Positions 25,905 through 33,999 of a stretch of DNA of 64,000 bases are shown piece after piece (position 1 is the first letter of the stretch; every line of letters begins with the position of its first letter). Where the stretch lies: NCBI GenBank assembly GCA_942491105.1, contig CALNZX010000003.1, positions 124,001 to 188,000 on the forward strand. The letters are read 5' to 3'. Source of the DNA: JBBEAM01 sp942491105. GTDB lineage: Bacteria; Pseudomonadota; Alphaproteobacteria; Kiloniellales; DSM-21159. A model generated the notes under the pieces. It did no database searches and was not told the DNA's origin. It saw only the letters and a program-made list of their open reading frames with translations. The position numbers and the translations under genes were made by a program.

Positions 25905-27023
25905 ATGCCCGAACTTAATTTCGTCCTGCCGCACTGGCTTTACTACACCGGCCTGCTGCTGTTTCCGGTGATCGCCTGGGCGCTGGTCAAGCGCGCCAAG
26001 GGCAAGGGCGCGGAGCTACACCGGACAAACCTGGGTGTCGGCTATCTCTGCCTGATCACCAGCGGCTTCGTCGGCATGCACCGCTACTATGCCAAGTCCT
26101 GGCTGGGCATTCTCTATGTCCTGCCCTTTCTCGCCATCATCGTGGCCAATGTGGAATCCCGCGACGCCCGCGACTCCATCTCGCTATACAACAACAACAT
26201 CATCTCCGCCGAATTCCAGATCGAGCATTTCACCAAGCGCATCGCCGACGGCTACGAGGATCAGGCCAAGCTCGAAACGGCGCAGCAGACACTGGAAACC
26301 GCCCAGCAAGAGTTCGTCGTCGCCGAAGCGCAGCACGCCCGCTGGGAAGGCATCGCGCTCTGGGCCGGCATCGCCATCGCCATCGGCCTGCTGATCGACG
26401 CGCTGCTGCTGCCCGGCATGATCAAACGGGTGCGCGCCAAGGAACAAGACTACAGGCCCGACCCGGCCGACGCCGCGGCCGAGCAGGTGGAAATCGATCT
26501 CTCCGGCGAGCCGGCGTTCTACCGCGCCATCGGCGCGGTCAGCCGCTGGAGCGGAGAGTTCGTCGCCTATTGGGCGGTGATCGCGGTCTTCGTCTACTAC
26601 TACGAAGTGATCGCCCGCTACATCTTCAACTCGCCGACCAACTGGGCGCATGAGTCGATGTTCCTGATGTTCGGCATGCAGTACCTGATTTCCGGCGCCT
26701 ACGCCTACCTGACCGAAAGCCATGTCCGGGTCGACGTCTTCTACGCCAAGCTCTCGACCAAGGGCAAAGCCTTCGCCGACGTGCTGACCAGCACCTTCTT
26801 CTTCATCTTTTCCGGCACCATCCTGGTCACCGGCGTGATCTTCGCGCTGGACGCCTACCAGGTGAGCGAATTCTCCTTCGCCGAATGGCAGATCGTTTAC
26901 TGGCCGATCAAGGCCACGATCGCGCTCGGCGCGCTGTTCCTCCTGCTGCAGGGCATTGCCAAGCTGCTGCGGGATCTGATGACGCTCGGCGGCTACGGCC
27001 CCGCCACCGCGCAGGAAGGATAA
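25905..27023 (+). CDS. TRAP small permease (DctQ) with N-terminal TM2-like extension
   Basis: A 372-residue protein, about twice the usual DctQ length. Residues 9-27 form one helix. Residues 44-83 look like a TM2 domain (ITSGFVGMHRYYAKSWLGIL). Residues 95-145 are a Gln/Glu-rich coiled coil, and 150-170 another helix. A linker leads to a standard DctQ domain (about 210-365) containing EVIARYIFNSPTNWAHE and SHVRVDVFYAKLS. DctQ is the small membrane subunit that works with DctM in sodium-driven uptake. The added module faces an unknown partner. It lies five bases before DctM. Confidence 0.87.
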   Translation: MPELNFVLPHWLYYTGLLLFPVIAWALVKRAKGKGAELHRTNLGVGYLCLITSGFVGMHRYYAKSWLGILYVLPFLAIIVANVESRDARDSISLYNNNIISAEFQIEHFTKRIADGYEDQAKLETAQQTLETAQQEFVVAEAQHARWEGIALWAGIAIAIGLLIDALLLPGMIKRVRAKEQDYRPDPADAAAEQVEIDLSGEPAFYRAIGAVSRWSGEFVAYWAVIAVFVYYYEVIARYIFNSPTNWAHESMFLMFGMQYLISGAYAYLTESHVRVDVFYAKLSTKGKAFADVLTSTFFFIFSGTILVTGVIFALDAYQVSEFSFAEWQIVYWPIKATIALGALFLLLQGIAKLLRDLMTLGGYGPATAQEG

Positions 27024-27027
27024 GACC

Positions 27028-28356
27028 ATGGGTCTCGAAATCCCTATTGGGTGGCTGACGCTGCTGATGTTCGGCAGCCTGCTGCTGCTGTTGATGGCGG
27101 GCCTGCCGCTGGCCTTCGTGACCGGCGGCCTGGCCTGCGTCTTCCTGTTCCTGGTCGGCGACTCGCAGATGCTCAACATCGTGCCGTCGCGCATCTTCCC
27201 GCAGATGACGAACTACCAGCTCTCCGCCATACCCCTGTTCATATTCATGGCGGCGATACTCGAACGTGCCGGAATCATTCAGGACATGTTCGACGTCATC
27301 TACAAGCTGCTGGGCGGCCTGCGCGGCGGGCTGGCGGCGGCGACCATCCTGGCCTCGACCATCCTGGCGGCCATGGTCGGCGTGATCGGCGCGGCCGTGG
27401 TCACCATGGGCATCATCGCCCTGCCGGCGATGCTGAAGCGGATGTACGACCCCAAGATCGCCATGGGCTCGATCATGGCCGGCGGCACGCTGGGCATCCT
27501 GATTCCGCCGTCGATCCTGGCCATCATCTACGCCGTGGTCGCCGAACAGTCGGTTGGCGAGCTGTTCATCGGCTCGGTCTTCCCCGGCCTGCTGCTGTCC
27601 GGCCTCTACATCCTCTACGTCACCCTGCGCTGCACCATCGACCCCAGCAAGGGTCCGGCGATCCCCGTGGAGGAGCGGATCTCCTTCCGCGAAAAGCTGC
27701 TGCTGATGCGCGAGATGGTCGCGCCGGTGATCCTGATCGCCCTGGTGCTCGGCGTCATCTTTTCCGGCATCGCCACGCCGGTCGAGGCGGCCGGCATCGG
27801 CACCTTCGGCGCCTTCATGGTCGCCGCGTTGCATCGCCGCCTGAGCTGGGTGACCGTGCGCGAAGCCTGCCTGACCACGCTCAAGGCCTCGGCCATGGTG
27901 CTGTGGATCGTGTTCGGCGCGACGGTCTTCGTGGGGCTCTACGTGGTCGAGGGCGGGCAGCAGTTCGTGGAAGAAGCGCTCGCCGCCACCGGCCTGGGCC
28001 GCTGGGGCATCCTGATCGTGATGCAGATCATTCTGATCGCGCTGGGCATGTTCCTGGACTGGGTCGGCATCCTGCTGCTCTGCGTGCCGATCTTCGTGCC
28101 GATCATCGCCGGGCTCGGCTTCGATCCCCTGTGGTTCGGCGTGCTCTATCTGGTGAACATGCAGATGTCCTTCCTCTCGCCGCCCTTCGGCTACGCGCTG
28201 TTCTACCTGCGCGGCGTGGCGCCCTCGTGGATCCCGATGAGCGACATCTTCAAGTCGGCTCTGCCCTTCCTGGCGATCCAGCTGATCGGCCTGGTGGTCT
28301 GCATGCTCTACCCGCCGATCATCACCTGGCTGCCGAGCATCGTGTACGGCAACTAA
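27028..28356 (+). CDS. TRAP transporter large permease, DctM family
   Basis: A 442-residue polytopic protein with some eleven to twelve helices. Family marks include ATILASTILAAMVGVIGAAV, SIMAGGTLGILIPPSILAI and ATPVEAAGIGTFGAF. The GGTLGILIPPS loop is the characteristic re-entrant transport motif. It catalyses sodium-coupled import of the acid bound by the DctP protein. It completes a P-Q-M operon and is followed by a hairpin at 28377. Confidence 0.93.
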   Translation: MGLEIPIGWLTLLMFGSLLLLLMAGLPLAFVTGGLACVFLFLVGDSQMLNIVPSRIFPQMTNYQLSAIPLFIFMAAILERAGIIQDMFDVIYKLLGGLRGGLAAATILASTILAAMVGVIGAAVVTMGIIALPAMLKRMYDPKIAMGSIMAGGTLGILIPPSILAIIYAVVAEQSVGELFIGSVFPGLLLSGLYILYVTLRCTIDPSKGPAIPVEERISFREKLLLMREMVAPVILIALVLGVIFSGIATPVEAAGIGTFGAFMVAALHRRLSWVTVREACLTTLKASAMVLWIVFGATVFVGLYVVEGGQQFVEEALAATGLGRWGILIVMQIILIALGMFLDWVGILLLCVPIFVPIIAGLGFDPLWFGVLYLVNMQMSFLSPPFGYALFYLRGVAPSWIPMSDIFKSALPFLAIQLIGLVVCMLYPPIITWLPSIVYGN

Positions 28357-28376
28357 CCGAACTACGGGGCGGTTCC

Positions 28377-28432
28377 GGGGCGGTTCCGGAGCGCTTCCGG
28401 AGCCGCCCCGCAGAGCAGGGGTCTTTTCTCTT
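28377..28432 (+). terminator. Probable terminator after the TRAP operon
   Basis: GGGGCGG-TT-CCGGA pairs with TCCGG-AG-CCGCCCC around a short GC loop, and GTCTTTTCTCTT follows after a ten-base spacer. The stem arises within a 12-base tandem repeat (GGGGCGGTTCCG). Confidence 0.55.
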
Positions 28433-28467
28433 GAGCCGCTTTGCGCTCTTGGCGCAGATTGGCCCGG

Positions 28468-29106
28468 ATGAGACCGATTCTTGCCGCCTGCCTGTTGTTC
28501 CTCGCGGTCTGCGCCGCGCCCGCCGGCCCCGCCGCCGCCCATCCCCACGCCTGGATCGACCTGCGCAGCAGCCTGATTCTGGACAGCGAAGGGCGGATCG
28601 TCGCGATCGAGCAGGAATGGCTGTTCGATACCTTCTACACGATCTTCCTGACCGAAGACCTCGACCGTGAAGCCGGCGAGGCCGCGGCCTATGCCGGGCT
28701 CGCCCATCGCGCCATGGGGAATCTGCGCGACTACGACTACTTCACCGTGGTCCGCGCGGACGGCGAGAAAATTCCATTGAACAGCGTCGAGGACGCCGCC
28801 AGCGAACTGCGCGGCAGCCGCCTCTGGCTGCGGTTTCAGGTGCCGTTGGCACGGCCCGTCGACCCGCGCACGGAGCAGCTCGAGTACGCCGTCTACGATC
28901 CGACCTACTACATCGAAATTCTGCACATGAAGGGCGATGTCGTCGCGTTCCGCGGCCCGGACGCGGGTAGCTGCCTCGGCGAAATCCTGCCGCCCGATCC
29001 CGATCCCGAAATCGTCTCCCTGGCCCAGGCCCTCGACCGCAACGCCGAGGCCGATTCCACGCTCGGCGCGCTCTTCGCGGAGCGCGTGCGCGTGTCATGC
29101 CCCTAG
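28468..29106 (+). CDS. DUF1007 periplasmic protein, metal-uptake partner
   Basis: A 212-residue protein. The start at ATG 28468 was chosen for the signal peptide (LAACLLFLAVCAAPAGPAAA), which cleaves just before HPHAWIDLRSS. The exposed N-terminal His-Pro-His is the hallmark of DUF1007 proteins and suits metal binding. Other phrases are EQEWLFDTFYTIFLTEDLD and YAVYDPTYYIEI. Members are commonly paired with RcnA/NicO permeases, as here: the next gene starts ten bases before this stop. It probably works as a periplasmic metal-binding helper for nickel, cobalt or zinc. Confidence 0.85.
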   Translation: MRPILAACLLFLAVCAAPAGPAAAHPHAWIDLRSSLILDSEGRIVAIEQEWLFDTFYTIFLTEDLDREAGEAAAYAGLAHRAMGNLRDYDYFTVVRADGEKIPLNSVEDAASELRGSRLWLRFQVPLARPVDPRTEQLEYAVYDPTYYIEILHMKGDVVAFRGPDAGSCLGEILPPDPDPEIVSLAQALDRNAEADSTLGALFAERVRVSCP

Positions 29107-30056
29107 CGCTGCGGGTCCTGCTGCCGGCCGCTGGCCTGGCGCTGGCCGGGCTGGCCGCGCTGCTGTACTGGCAGCTGCCCGAAGGCGTGGGCGGCGCCTG
29201 GAGCCAGCTGGTGGTGGAGATCCAGGTGCAACAGCGCGCGCTGCACCGCCAGCTCGCCGAAGCCATGAGCGCGGTGCAGGCCGAAGGGGCGGCGGCGGCC
29301 TGGAGTCTGGTGACGCTGTCCTTCCTCTATGGGATCTTCCATGCCGCCGGGCCGGGCCATGGCAAGGTCGTGATTTCGACCTATCTGCTGACCCAGGAAA
29401 GCGAGCTGCGGCGCGGCCTGCTGCTGTCCTTCGCCGCCGCGCTCTGCCAGGGCGTGACGGCAATCGCCGCGGTGGCGGCGACGGCGGGTCTGCTCCAGCT
29501 CTCCCTGCGCCAGGCCCAGGGCGCGGCCAGCAACCTCGAGACCCTGAGCTACGCCTTGATCGCCCTGCTCGGGGCTGCCCTGGTGGCGACGCGGCTGCGC
29601 CGTCTGCTGCGGCATGGGCACGGCCATCACCATCACGATCACAATCACGACGAAGGCACCGCCTGCGATCACAACCACGGGCCGGATCGGGCCGCGCTCG
29701 CCGCGCCGCTGTCCTGGCGCAGCTTCGCCGGCATGGTGCTGGCGATCGGCATCCGGCCCTGTAGCGGCGGCATCCTGGTGCTGCTGGCGGCCTTTTCCCT
29801 GGAACTGTACTGGGCCGGGATCGGCGCCGTGCTCGCCATGTCGCTCGGCACCGCGCTGACGGTGTCCCTGCTCGCCACGCTCTCGGTCTACGCCCGCCGA
29901 ACCTCGCTACGCCTGGCGGAGCACCTGCCGAATAGCCGCGCCGGCCTTGCCCGGGCGCTGGATATCGTGGCGCTGCTCGGCGGCGCCGTCATCCTGGTGC
30001 TGGGCCTTTTGCTGCTTCAGGCTGCCTGGACGGCGCCGGTTCACCCGCTGGGCTAA
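29097..30056 (+). CDS. Nickel/cobalt transporter, NicO/RcnA-like
   Basis: A 319-residue membrane protein with about seven helices, starting inside the end of the DUF1007 gene. Diagnostic pieces are FHAAGPGHGKVVISTYLL in an early helix, a cytoplasmic His/Asp-rich loop (RHGHGHHHHDHNHDEG, around residues 175-200) and GIRPCSGGILVLLAAFSLEL. The His-rich loop is expected to bind metal ions. The family includes both exporters (RcnA) and importers. The coupled DUF1007 gene favours import in my reading, though that is not settled by sequence. Confidence 0.87.
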   Translation: MPLALRVLLPAAGLALAGLAALLYWQLPEGVGGAWSQLVVEIQVQQRALHRQLAEAMSAVQAEGAAAAWSLVTLSFLYGIFHAAGPGHGKVVISTYLLTQESELRRGLLLSFAAALCQGVTAIAAVAATAGLLQLSLRQAQGAASNLETLSYALIALLGAALVATRLRRLLRHGHGHHHHDHNHDEGTACDHNHGPDRAALAAPLSWRSFAGMVLAIGIRPCSGGILVLLAAFSLELYWAGIGAVLAMSLGTALTVSLLATLSVYARRTSLRLAEHLPNSRAGLARALDIVALLGGAVILVLGLLLLQAAWTAPVHPLG

Positions 30057-30343
30057 CGCAGGTCGCCCTTGCCGTAGTGGCGCCTGATCCGGGTCTGGAT
30101 GGTCTCGAAGGAGATCGAGATGATCCAGTAGACGATCGAGGCGGTAATCAGCATTTCGAGATGCTTGAACTCGGCGCGTCCCTGGGTCTTGGCCAGGAAG
30201 GTCAGCTCCCAAACGCCGACCACGGAAACCAGCGAGGAATCCTTCAGCATGGCGATGAACTGATTGCCGGTCGGCGGCACGATCAGCTTCATCGCCTGCG
30301 GCAGCACGATCTTGCGCATGATGACCCAGTCCTTGACGCCCAT
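30053..30343 (-). pseudogene. C-terminal remnant of amino-acid ABC transporter permease
   Basis: About 96 residues that match the end of a HisM/GlnP-type permease: MRKIVLPQAMKLIVPPTGNQ, FIAMLKDSSLVSVVGVWELT and IISISFETIQTRIRRHYGKG. A full permease is about 220-260 residues. The upstream frame (30344-30480) has no permease character and no partner ATPase or binding protein is near, so the front was deleted. The EAA loop is cut in half, which should make the product non-functional. It abuts the RcnA gene end to end. Confidence 0.75.
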
Positions 30344-30522
30344 GCGGCACGCCCTGGATACCGGCTGCGCTGCCCCTAGCCGCAGTCCCTAGCTGCTGCC
30401 TCTAGCCGCTGCCGCGCGCACGATTCCGTCAATCGACAAGGCGCGCACGCCAGGGTAGCGTTGCCACGATATCGCGCGGCTCGGCGGTACCGAGTCCCGC
30501 GCAACCTTCAAAGGAGCCACAG

Positions 30523-30912
30523 ATGAAATTTCTCGATGCCTGGCAGCCGCCGCTGCTCTCGATCCTGCGGATCATGTCCGGGCTGCTCTTCCTGCAGCAC
30601 GGCACGACCAAACACCTGGGTTTCCCGGTGAGCCAGATGAACGACGTGGCCACCTTCAGCCTGGGCGGCATCGCCGGGCTGTTCGAGCTGGTGGGCGGCG
30701 CCCTGCTGGTCCTCGGCCTGTTCACGCGGCCGGTGGCCTTCGTGCTCTCCGGTCTGATGGCCGCGGCCTATTTCATCGCCCACGCGCCGCAGGGTTTCTT
30801 CCCGCTGCTCAACGGCGGCGAGCTGGCCCTGCTCTACTGCTTCGCCTTCCTCTACCTCTCGGCGGCCGGCGGCGGCGCCTGGAGCCTGGACCGCCTGCTG
30901 CGCAAGGGCTGA
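30523..30912 (+). CDS. DoxX family membrane protein
   Basis: A 129-residue protein with an AAAGGAGCC site. Four hydrophobic helices are seen, with the DoxX phrases SILRIMSGLLFLQHGTTKHL and GIAGLFELVGGALLVLGLF, and a third helix RPVAFVLSGLMAAAYF. DoxX-like proteins are small inner-membrane proteins tied to thiosulfate oxidation or redox stress in a few organisms, but mostly have unknown roles. It is a single gene, convergent with the YedK gene. Confidence 0.85.
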   Translation: MKFLDAWQPPLLSILRIMSGLLFLQHGTTKHLGFPVSQMNDVATFSLGGIAGLFELVGGALLVLGLFTRPVAFVLSGLMAAAYFIAHAPQGFFPLLNGGELALLYCFAFLYLSAAGGGAWSLDRLLRKG

Positions 30913-30921
30913 GACGCCGCG

Positions 30922-31632
30922 CTAGATCAGGGAGAACTGCCCCCTGCCGTCTTCCAAGGGGGCATCCTCGGGCAGCGGTTCGAGCAGCGCCAGGGAGTCG
31001 TTGGCGACGCGGTTGACGGCGGGGGACACCCGGTAGACGCGAAACGCCGCCCTGCTGGGCGCGAGCAGCGCCTGCAAATCCGCGGGCGTCCCCTCCGGCC
31101 GCAACCAGGACTCGGCCAGCGGCGGCTCCAGGATGACGGGCATGCGGTGATGTACCGCGCGAATCGCCGGCGCCGCCTCGGTGGTGACGATGCTGCAGCT
31201 TTCGAGTCGCGTGTCGTCCGCCGGGTCCCGCCAGGTCTCCCAGAGTCCCGCGAAGGCGAAGGGGCGGCCATCGTCGAGGGTGATGCGATAGGGCTGCTTG
31301 CCGCCGCCCTCGCGCTTCCACTCGTAGAAGCCATCGGCGGGAATCAGGCAGCGGCGGCGCGCGAAGGCCTCCCGGAAAGCCGGCTTTTCGGCCAGCGTCT
31401 CGGCGCGGGCATTGATCATCCGCGCGCCGATCGCGGCCTCCTTGGCCCAGCTTGGAATCAACCCCCAGCGGGCACTCCGCCAGTGGCGTTTTCCATCGCT
31501 TTCGAGGCGGACAATGCCTATATCCTGAGTCGGCGCGATGTTCGCCCGCGGCGCCAGATTCGGCTGCTCCTCGAAGCTGAAAAGCTTCTGCAGCTCGGCG
31601 AGAGTCGAGGTTTGGGTAAAGCGCCCGCACAT
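30922..31632 (-). CDS. SOS response-associated peptidase, HMCES/YedK family
   Basis: A 236-residue protein. The start is placed at ATG 31632 because Met removal must expose the catalytic Cys2 (MCGRFTQ). The rest of the active site is visible: NIAPTQ, RWGLIPSWAK, MINARAET, the glutamate in ADGFYEWKR and the histidine in VHHRMPVIL. These enzymes form a covalent thiazolidine link with abasic sites in single-stranded DNA, protecting them during replication. It is transcribed divergently from nrdA, with a 310-base shared upstream region. Confidence 0.92.
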   Translation of the reverse strand: MCGRFTQTSTLAELQKLFSFEEQPNLAPRANIAPTQDIGIVRLESDGKRHWRSARWGLIPSWAKEAAIGARMINARAETLAEKPAFREAFARRRCLIPADGFYEWKREGGGKQPYRITLDDGRPFAFAGLWETWRDPADDTRLESCSIVTTEAAPAIRAVHHRMPVILEPPLAESWLRPEGTPADLQALLAPSRAAFRVYRVSPAVNRVANDSLALLEPLPEDAPLEDGRGQFSLI

Positions 31633-31842
31633 GATTTGGGACTGAAGCACGGCCCGCGCGGCCCGGCAAGGCGTGCCCGGTTCCCGCCTCAAAGGCCGCC
31701 CTGGCGGCGCTTTGTGACAGATTGCGGTCAAGCTGGCGGAAAAGCTCAGGTTTGATGGCTAACGGCTTGTCCTGAGAGCGAAAGTCAATTATGAAATTAC
31801 CCATGTTCCACTTCTGTTCCCGGTGACATTGCCATGTGCTTG

Positions 31843-31858
31843 TGTCTAGATTTCGTGT
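31843..31858 (+). promoter_or_regulatory. NrdR-box-like site 1
   Basis: TGTCTAGATTTCGTGT matches 10 of 16 positions of the NrdR consensus ACACWAWATATWGTGT as I recall it. It lies exactly 31 bases, about three helical turns, upstream of the second site, with which it shares CTAGATnTnGTG. NrdR represses ribonucleotide reductase genes through such tandem boxes. Confidence 0.5.
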
Positions 31859-31873
31859 CCACGCCGCATAACG

Positions 31874-31889
31874 ACGCTAGATGTTGTGC
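31874..31889 (+). promoter_or_regulatory. NrdR-box-like site 2
   Basis: ACGCTAGATGTTGTGC matches 12 of 16 positions of the recalled NrdR consensus and is in register with site 1. It covers the GTG at 31886, which argues against that codon being the nrdA start. Confidence 0.55.
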
Positions 31890-31907
31890 ACAGGTTTCAA
31901 GGACGTT

Positions 31908-31916
31908 TTATCCACA
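31908..31916 (+). promoter_or_regulatory. DnaA box TTATCCACA
   Basis: An exact match to the consensus DnaA box, 27 bases upstream of the chosen nrdA start. DnaA-ATP is known to regulate nrdAB in Escherichia coli, so a replication-linked control is plausible here. Confidence 0.55.
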
Positions 31917-31942
31917 CGCAGGGTATGAATTGGGGGTCACGA

Positions 31943-33946
31943 ATGGACGGCACGGGGATTCTGGAGGCCAAGAGCGCCGAGGCCACGGGGGATTCCGCTG
32001 TGGATAACGCAGCGGATAATCCGACGCCCAAAGCGAACGAGGCCGCGCAGGGCAGCCTCCTCGGCCATCAGTCGGAGTCCGAGGACGTACTCGGCAACGG
32101 TCAGATTCGCGATCACTTCCAGAATGATCGCGGCATCACGATTCGCATGGACCGTTCGCGCGACTCCAAGCTGACGGCCTTCGGCATGGCGACGCTGAAC
32201 GACCGCTATCTGCTGGAAGGCGAGTCCTATCAGGACCTCTTCGCCCGGGTCGCGGCGCACTTCGCCGACGACACCGCCCATGGCCAGCGCATCTACAACT
32301 ATATGTCGAACCTCTGGTTCATGCCGGCGACGCCGGTGCTGTCCAACGGCGGCACCTCGCGCGGCCTGCCGATCTCCTGCTTCCTGAACGAAGCCAGCGA
32401 TTCCCTGGAAGGCATCGTCGGGCTGTGGAACGAGAACGTCTGGCTAGCCGCCAAGGGCGGCGGCATCGGCAGCTACTGGGGCAACCTGCGTTCGATCGGC
32501 GAGAAGGTCGGGCGCAACGGCAAGACCTCGGGCATCGTGCCCTTCATCCGGGTGATGGATTCGCTGACCCTGGCGATCAGCCAGGGTTCGCTGCGCCGCG
32601 GCTCGGCCGCCTGCTATCTGCCGATCGACCATCCGGAGATCGAGGAATTCATCGAGATGCGCCGCCCCACCGGCGGCGACCCGAACCGCAAGGCGCTGAA
32701 CCTGCACCACGGCGTGGTGGTGTCCGACGACTTCATGCGCGCGGTCGAGAACGACGACGTCTGGGGCCTGAAAAGCCCCAAGGACCAGGCCGTGATCCGC
32801 ACCGTCAAGGCGCGCGACCTCTGGGTCCGCGTGCTGCTGGCCCGGATCGAGACCGGCGAGCCCTACATCCTGTTCGGCGACCACGTGAACAACGCCCGCC
32901 CCGACCACCAGAAGCTGGCCGGGCTCGACGTCAAGATGTCCAACCTCTGCAGCGAGATCACGCTGCCCACGGGCAAGGATCATCACGGCAAGCACCGCAC
33001 CGCCGTGTGCTGCCTCTCCTCGCTCAACCTCGAGACCTACGAGGAGTGGCAGGATCATCCGCAGCTGGTCGAGGACGTGCTGCGCTTCCTCGACAACGTG
33101 CTCACCGACTTCATCGAGCGGGCGCCGGATTCCATGAACCGGGCCAAGTACTCGGCGATGCGCGAGCGTTCCGTCGGTCTCGGCGTGATGGGCTTCCACT
33201 CCTTCCTGCAGAAAAACCTGATTCCCTGGGAAAGCGTGATGGCGAAGGTCTGGAACAAGCGGATCTTCGAGAACATCCGCGCCCAGGCGGACGCCGCCTC
33301 GGTCAAGCTGGCCGAGGAGCGCGGCCCCTGCCCCGACGCCGAGGAATTCGGCGTCATGGAGCGCTTCTCCAACAAGATGGCGGTGGCGCCGACGGCCTCG
33401 ATCTCGATCATCTGCGGCGGCACCTCCGCGGGCATCGAGCCGATCGCCGGCAACTCCTACACTCACAAGACGCTCTCGGGCTCCTTCAACGTGCTCAACA
33501 AGCATCTGCAGGCGCTGCTCGAGGAAAAAGGCAAGAACGACGACGAGACCTGGACCTCGATCACCGTCAACGAGGGTTCGGTGCAGCATCTCGACTTCCT
33601 CAGCGACGACGAGAAGGATGTCTTCAAGACTGCCTTCGAGATCGACCAGCGCTGGGTGATCGAGCATGCCGGCGACCGCGCGCCCTATATCTGCCAGGCG
33701 CAGTCGCTCAACGTCTTCCTGCCGGCCGACGTGCATAAGCGCGACCTGCATCAGGTGCACTTCCAGGCCTGGAAGAAAGGCGTGAAGAGCCTCTACTACT
33801 GCCGTTCGCGCTCGATCCAGCGCGCCGAGTCCTCGGCCGCCAGCCTGGTCGACGGCACCGCCATCCCGATGATCGGCAAGGTCAACTCGACCGACCGGCC
33901 CAAGGATGACGGCAACGACTACGAGGAATGCCTGAGCTGCCAGTGA
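31943..33946 (+). CDS. nrdA: Ribonucleoside-diphosphate reductase, alpha subunit (class Ia)
   Basis: A 667-residue protein from ATG 31943, which follows GGGGGT. Alternatives at GTG 31886 and ATG 31925 have weaker sites. After a poorly conserved 60-residue lead the family core appears: MPATPVLSNGGTSRGLPISC, RGSAACYLPIDHPEI, the radical/catalytic NLCSEITLP, CCLSSLNLE and TASISIICGGTSAGIEP. The C-terminus YEECLSCQ holds the redox-relay cysteine pair. No ATP-cone domain is recognisable at the front, so activity-site allostery may be missing. It makes deoxyribonucleotides with the NrdB radical subunit encoded 53 bases downstream. Confidence 0.94.
   Translation: MDGTGILEAKSAEATGDSAVDNAADNPTPKANEAAQGSLLGHQSESEDVLGNGQIRDHFQNDRGITIRMDRSRDSKLTAFGMATLNDRYLLEGESYQDLFARVAAHFADDTAHGQRIYNYMSNLWFMPATPVLSNGGTSRGLPISCFLNEASDSLEGIVGLWNENVWLAAKGGGIGSYWGNLRSIGEKVGRNGKTSGIVPFIRVMDSLTLAISQGSLRRGSAACYLPIDHPEIEEFIEMRRPTGGDPNRKALNLHHGVVVSDDFMRAVENDDVWGLKSPKDQAVIRTVKARDLWVRVLLARIETGEPYILFGDHVNNARPDHQKLAGLDVKMSNLCSEITLPTGKDHHGKHRTAVCCLSSLNLETYEEWQDHPQLVEDVLRFLDNVLTDFIERAPDSMNRAKYSAMRERSVGLGVMGFHSFLQKNLIPWESVMAKVWNKRIFENIRAQADAASVKLAEERGPCPDAEEFGVMERFSNKMAVAPTASISIICGGTSAGIEPIAGNSYTHKTLSGSFNVLNKHLQALLEEKGKNDDETWTSITVNEGSVQHLDFLSDDEKDVFKTAFEIDQRWVIEHAGDRAPYICQAQSLNVFLPADVHKRDLHQVHFQAWKKGVKSLYYCRSRSIQRAESSAASLVDGTAIPMIGKVNSTDRPKDDGNDYEECLSCQ
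31999..32007 (-). promoter_or_regulatory. DnaA box inside nrdA, inverted
   Basis: TGTGGATAA is the exact reverse complement of TTATCCACA and lies 83 bases inside or downstream of the first box, in opposite orientation, within the variable N-terminal codons of nrdA. A weaker 7/9 match (AGCGGATAA) follows at 32011. Confidence 0.45.
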
Positions 33947-33999
33947 CCATGACGGTCCTGTGTGCGTTTTAGTGTGGGCGAGGAGGCCCTGAGAAAGAG

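Larger units (their letters stand above)
31633..31942. promoter_or_regulatory. Divergent control region between yedK-like gene and nrdA
   Basis: No gene is supported in this 310-base gap. It is less GC rich than its surroundings and contains two NrdR-box-like sites in tandem (31843 and 31874) and a consensus DnaA box (31908), listed separately. The nrdA promoter should lie close to the NrdR-like sites. Confidence 0.6.

Noticed and set aside
26908..28926. 672-codon open frame antisense to DctM and DUF1007
   Set aside because: His/Gln/Asp-rich shadow of membrane-protein codons; no plausible start or motif.
31886..31942. Longer nrdA with GTG 31886 start
   Set aside because: This codon lies inside the second NrdR-like box and has no ribosome site, whereas ATG 31943 follows GGGGGT.
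31908..32020. A replication origin suggested by clustered DnaA boxes
   Set aside because: Only two perfect boxes, no AT-rich unwinding region, and no dnaA, dnaN, parB or gidA neighbours; control of nrdA explains them better.
32444..33760. Long open frames in both other directions over nrdA
   Set aside because: The nrdA frame holds all catalytic motifs; the others are shadows.
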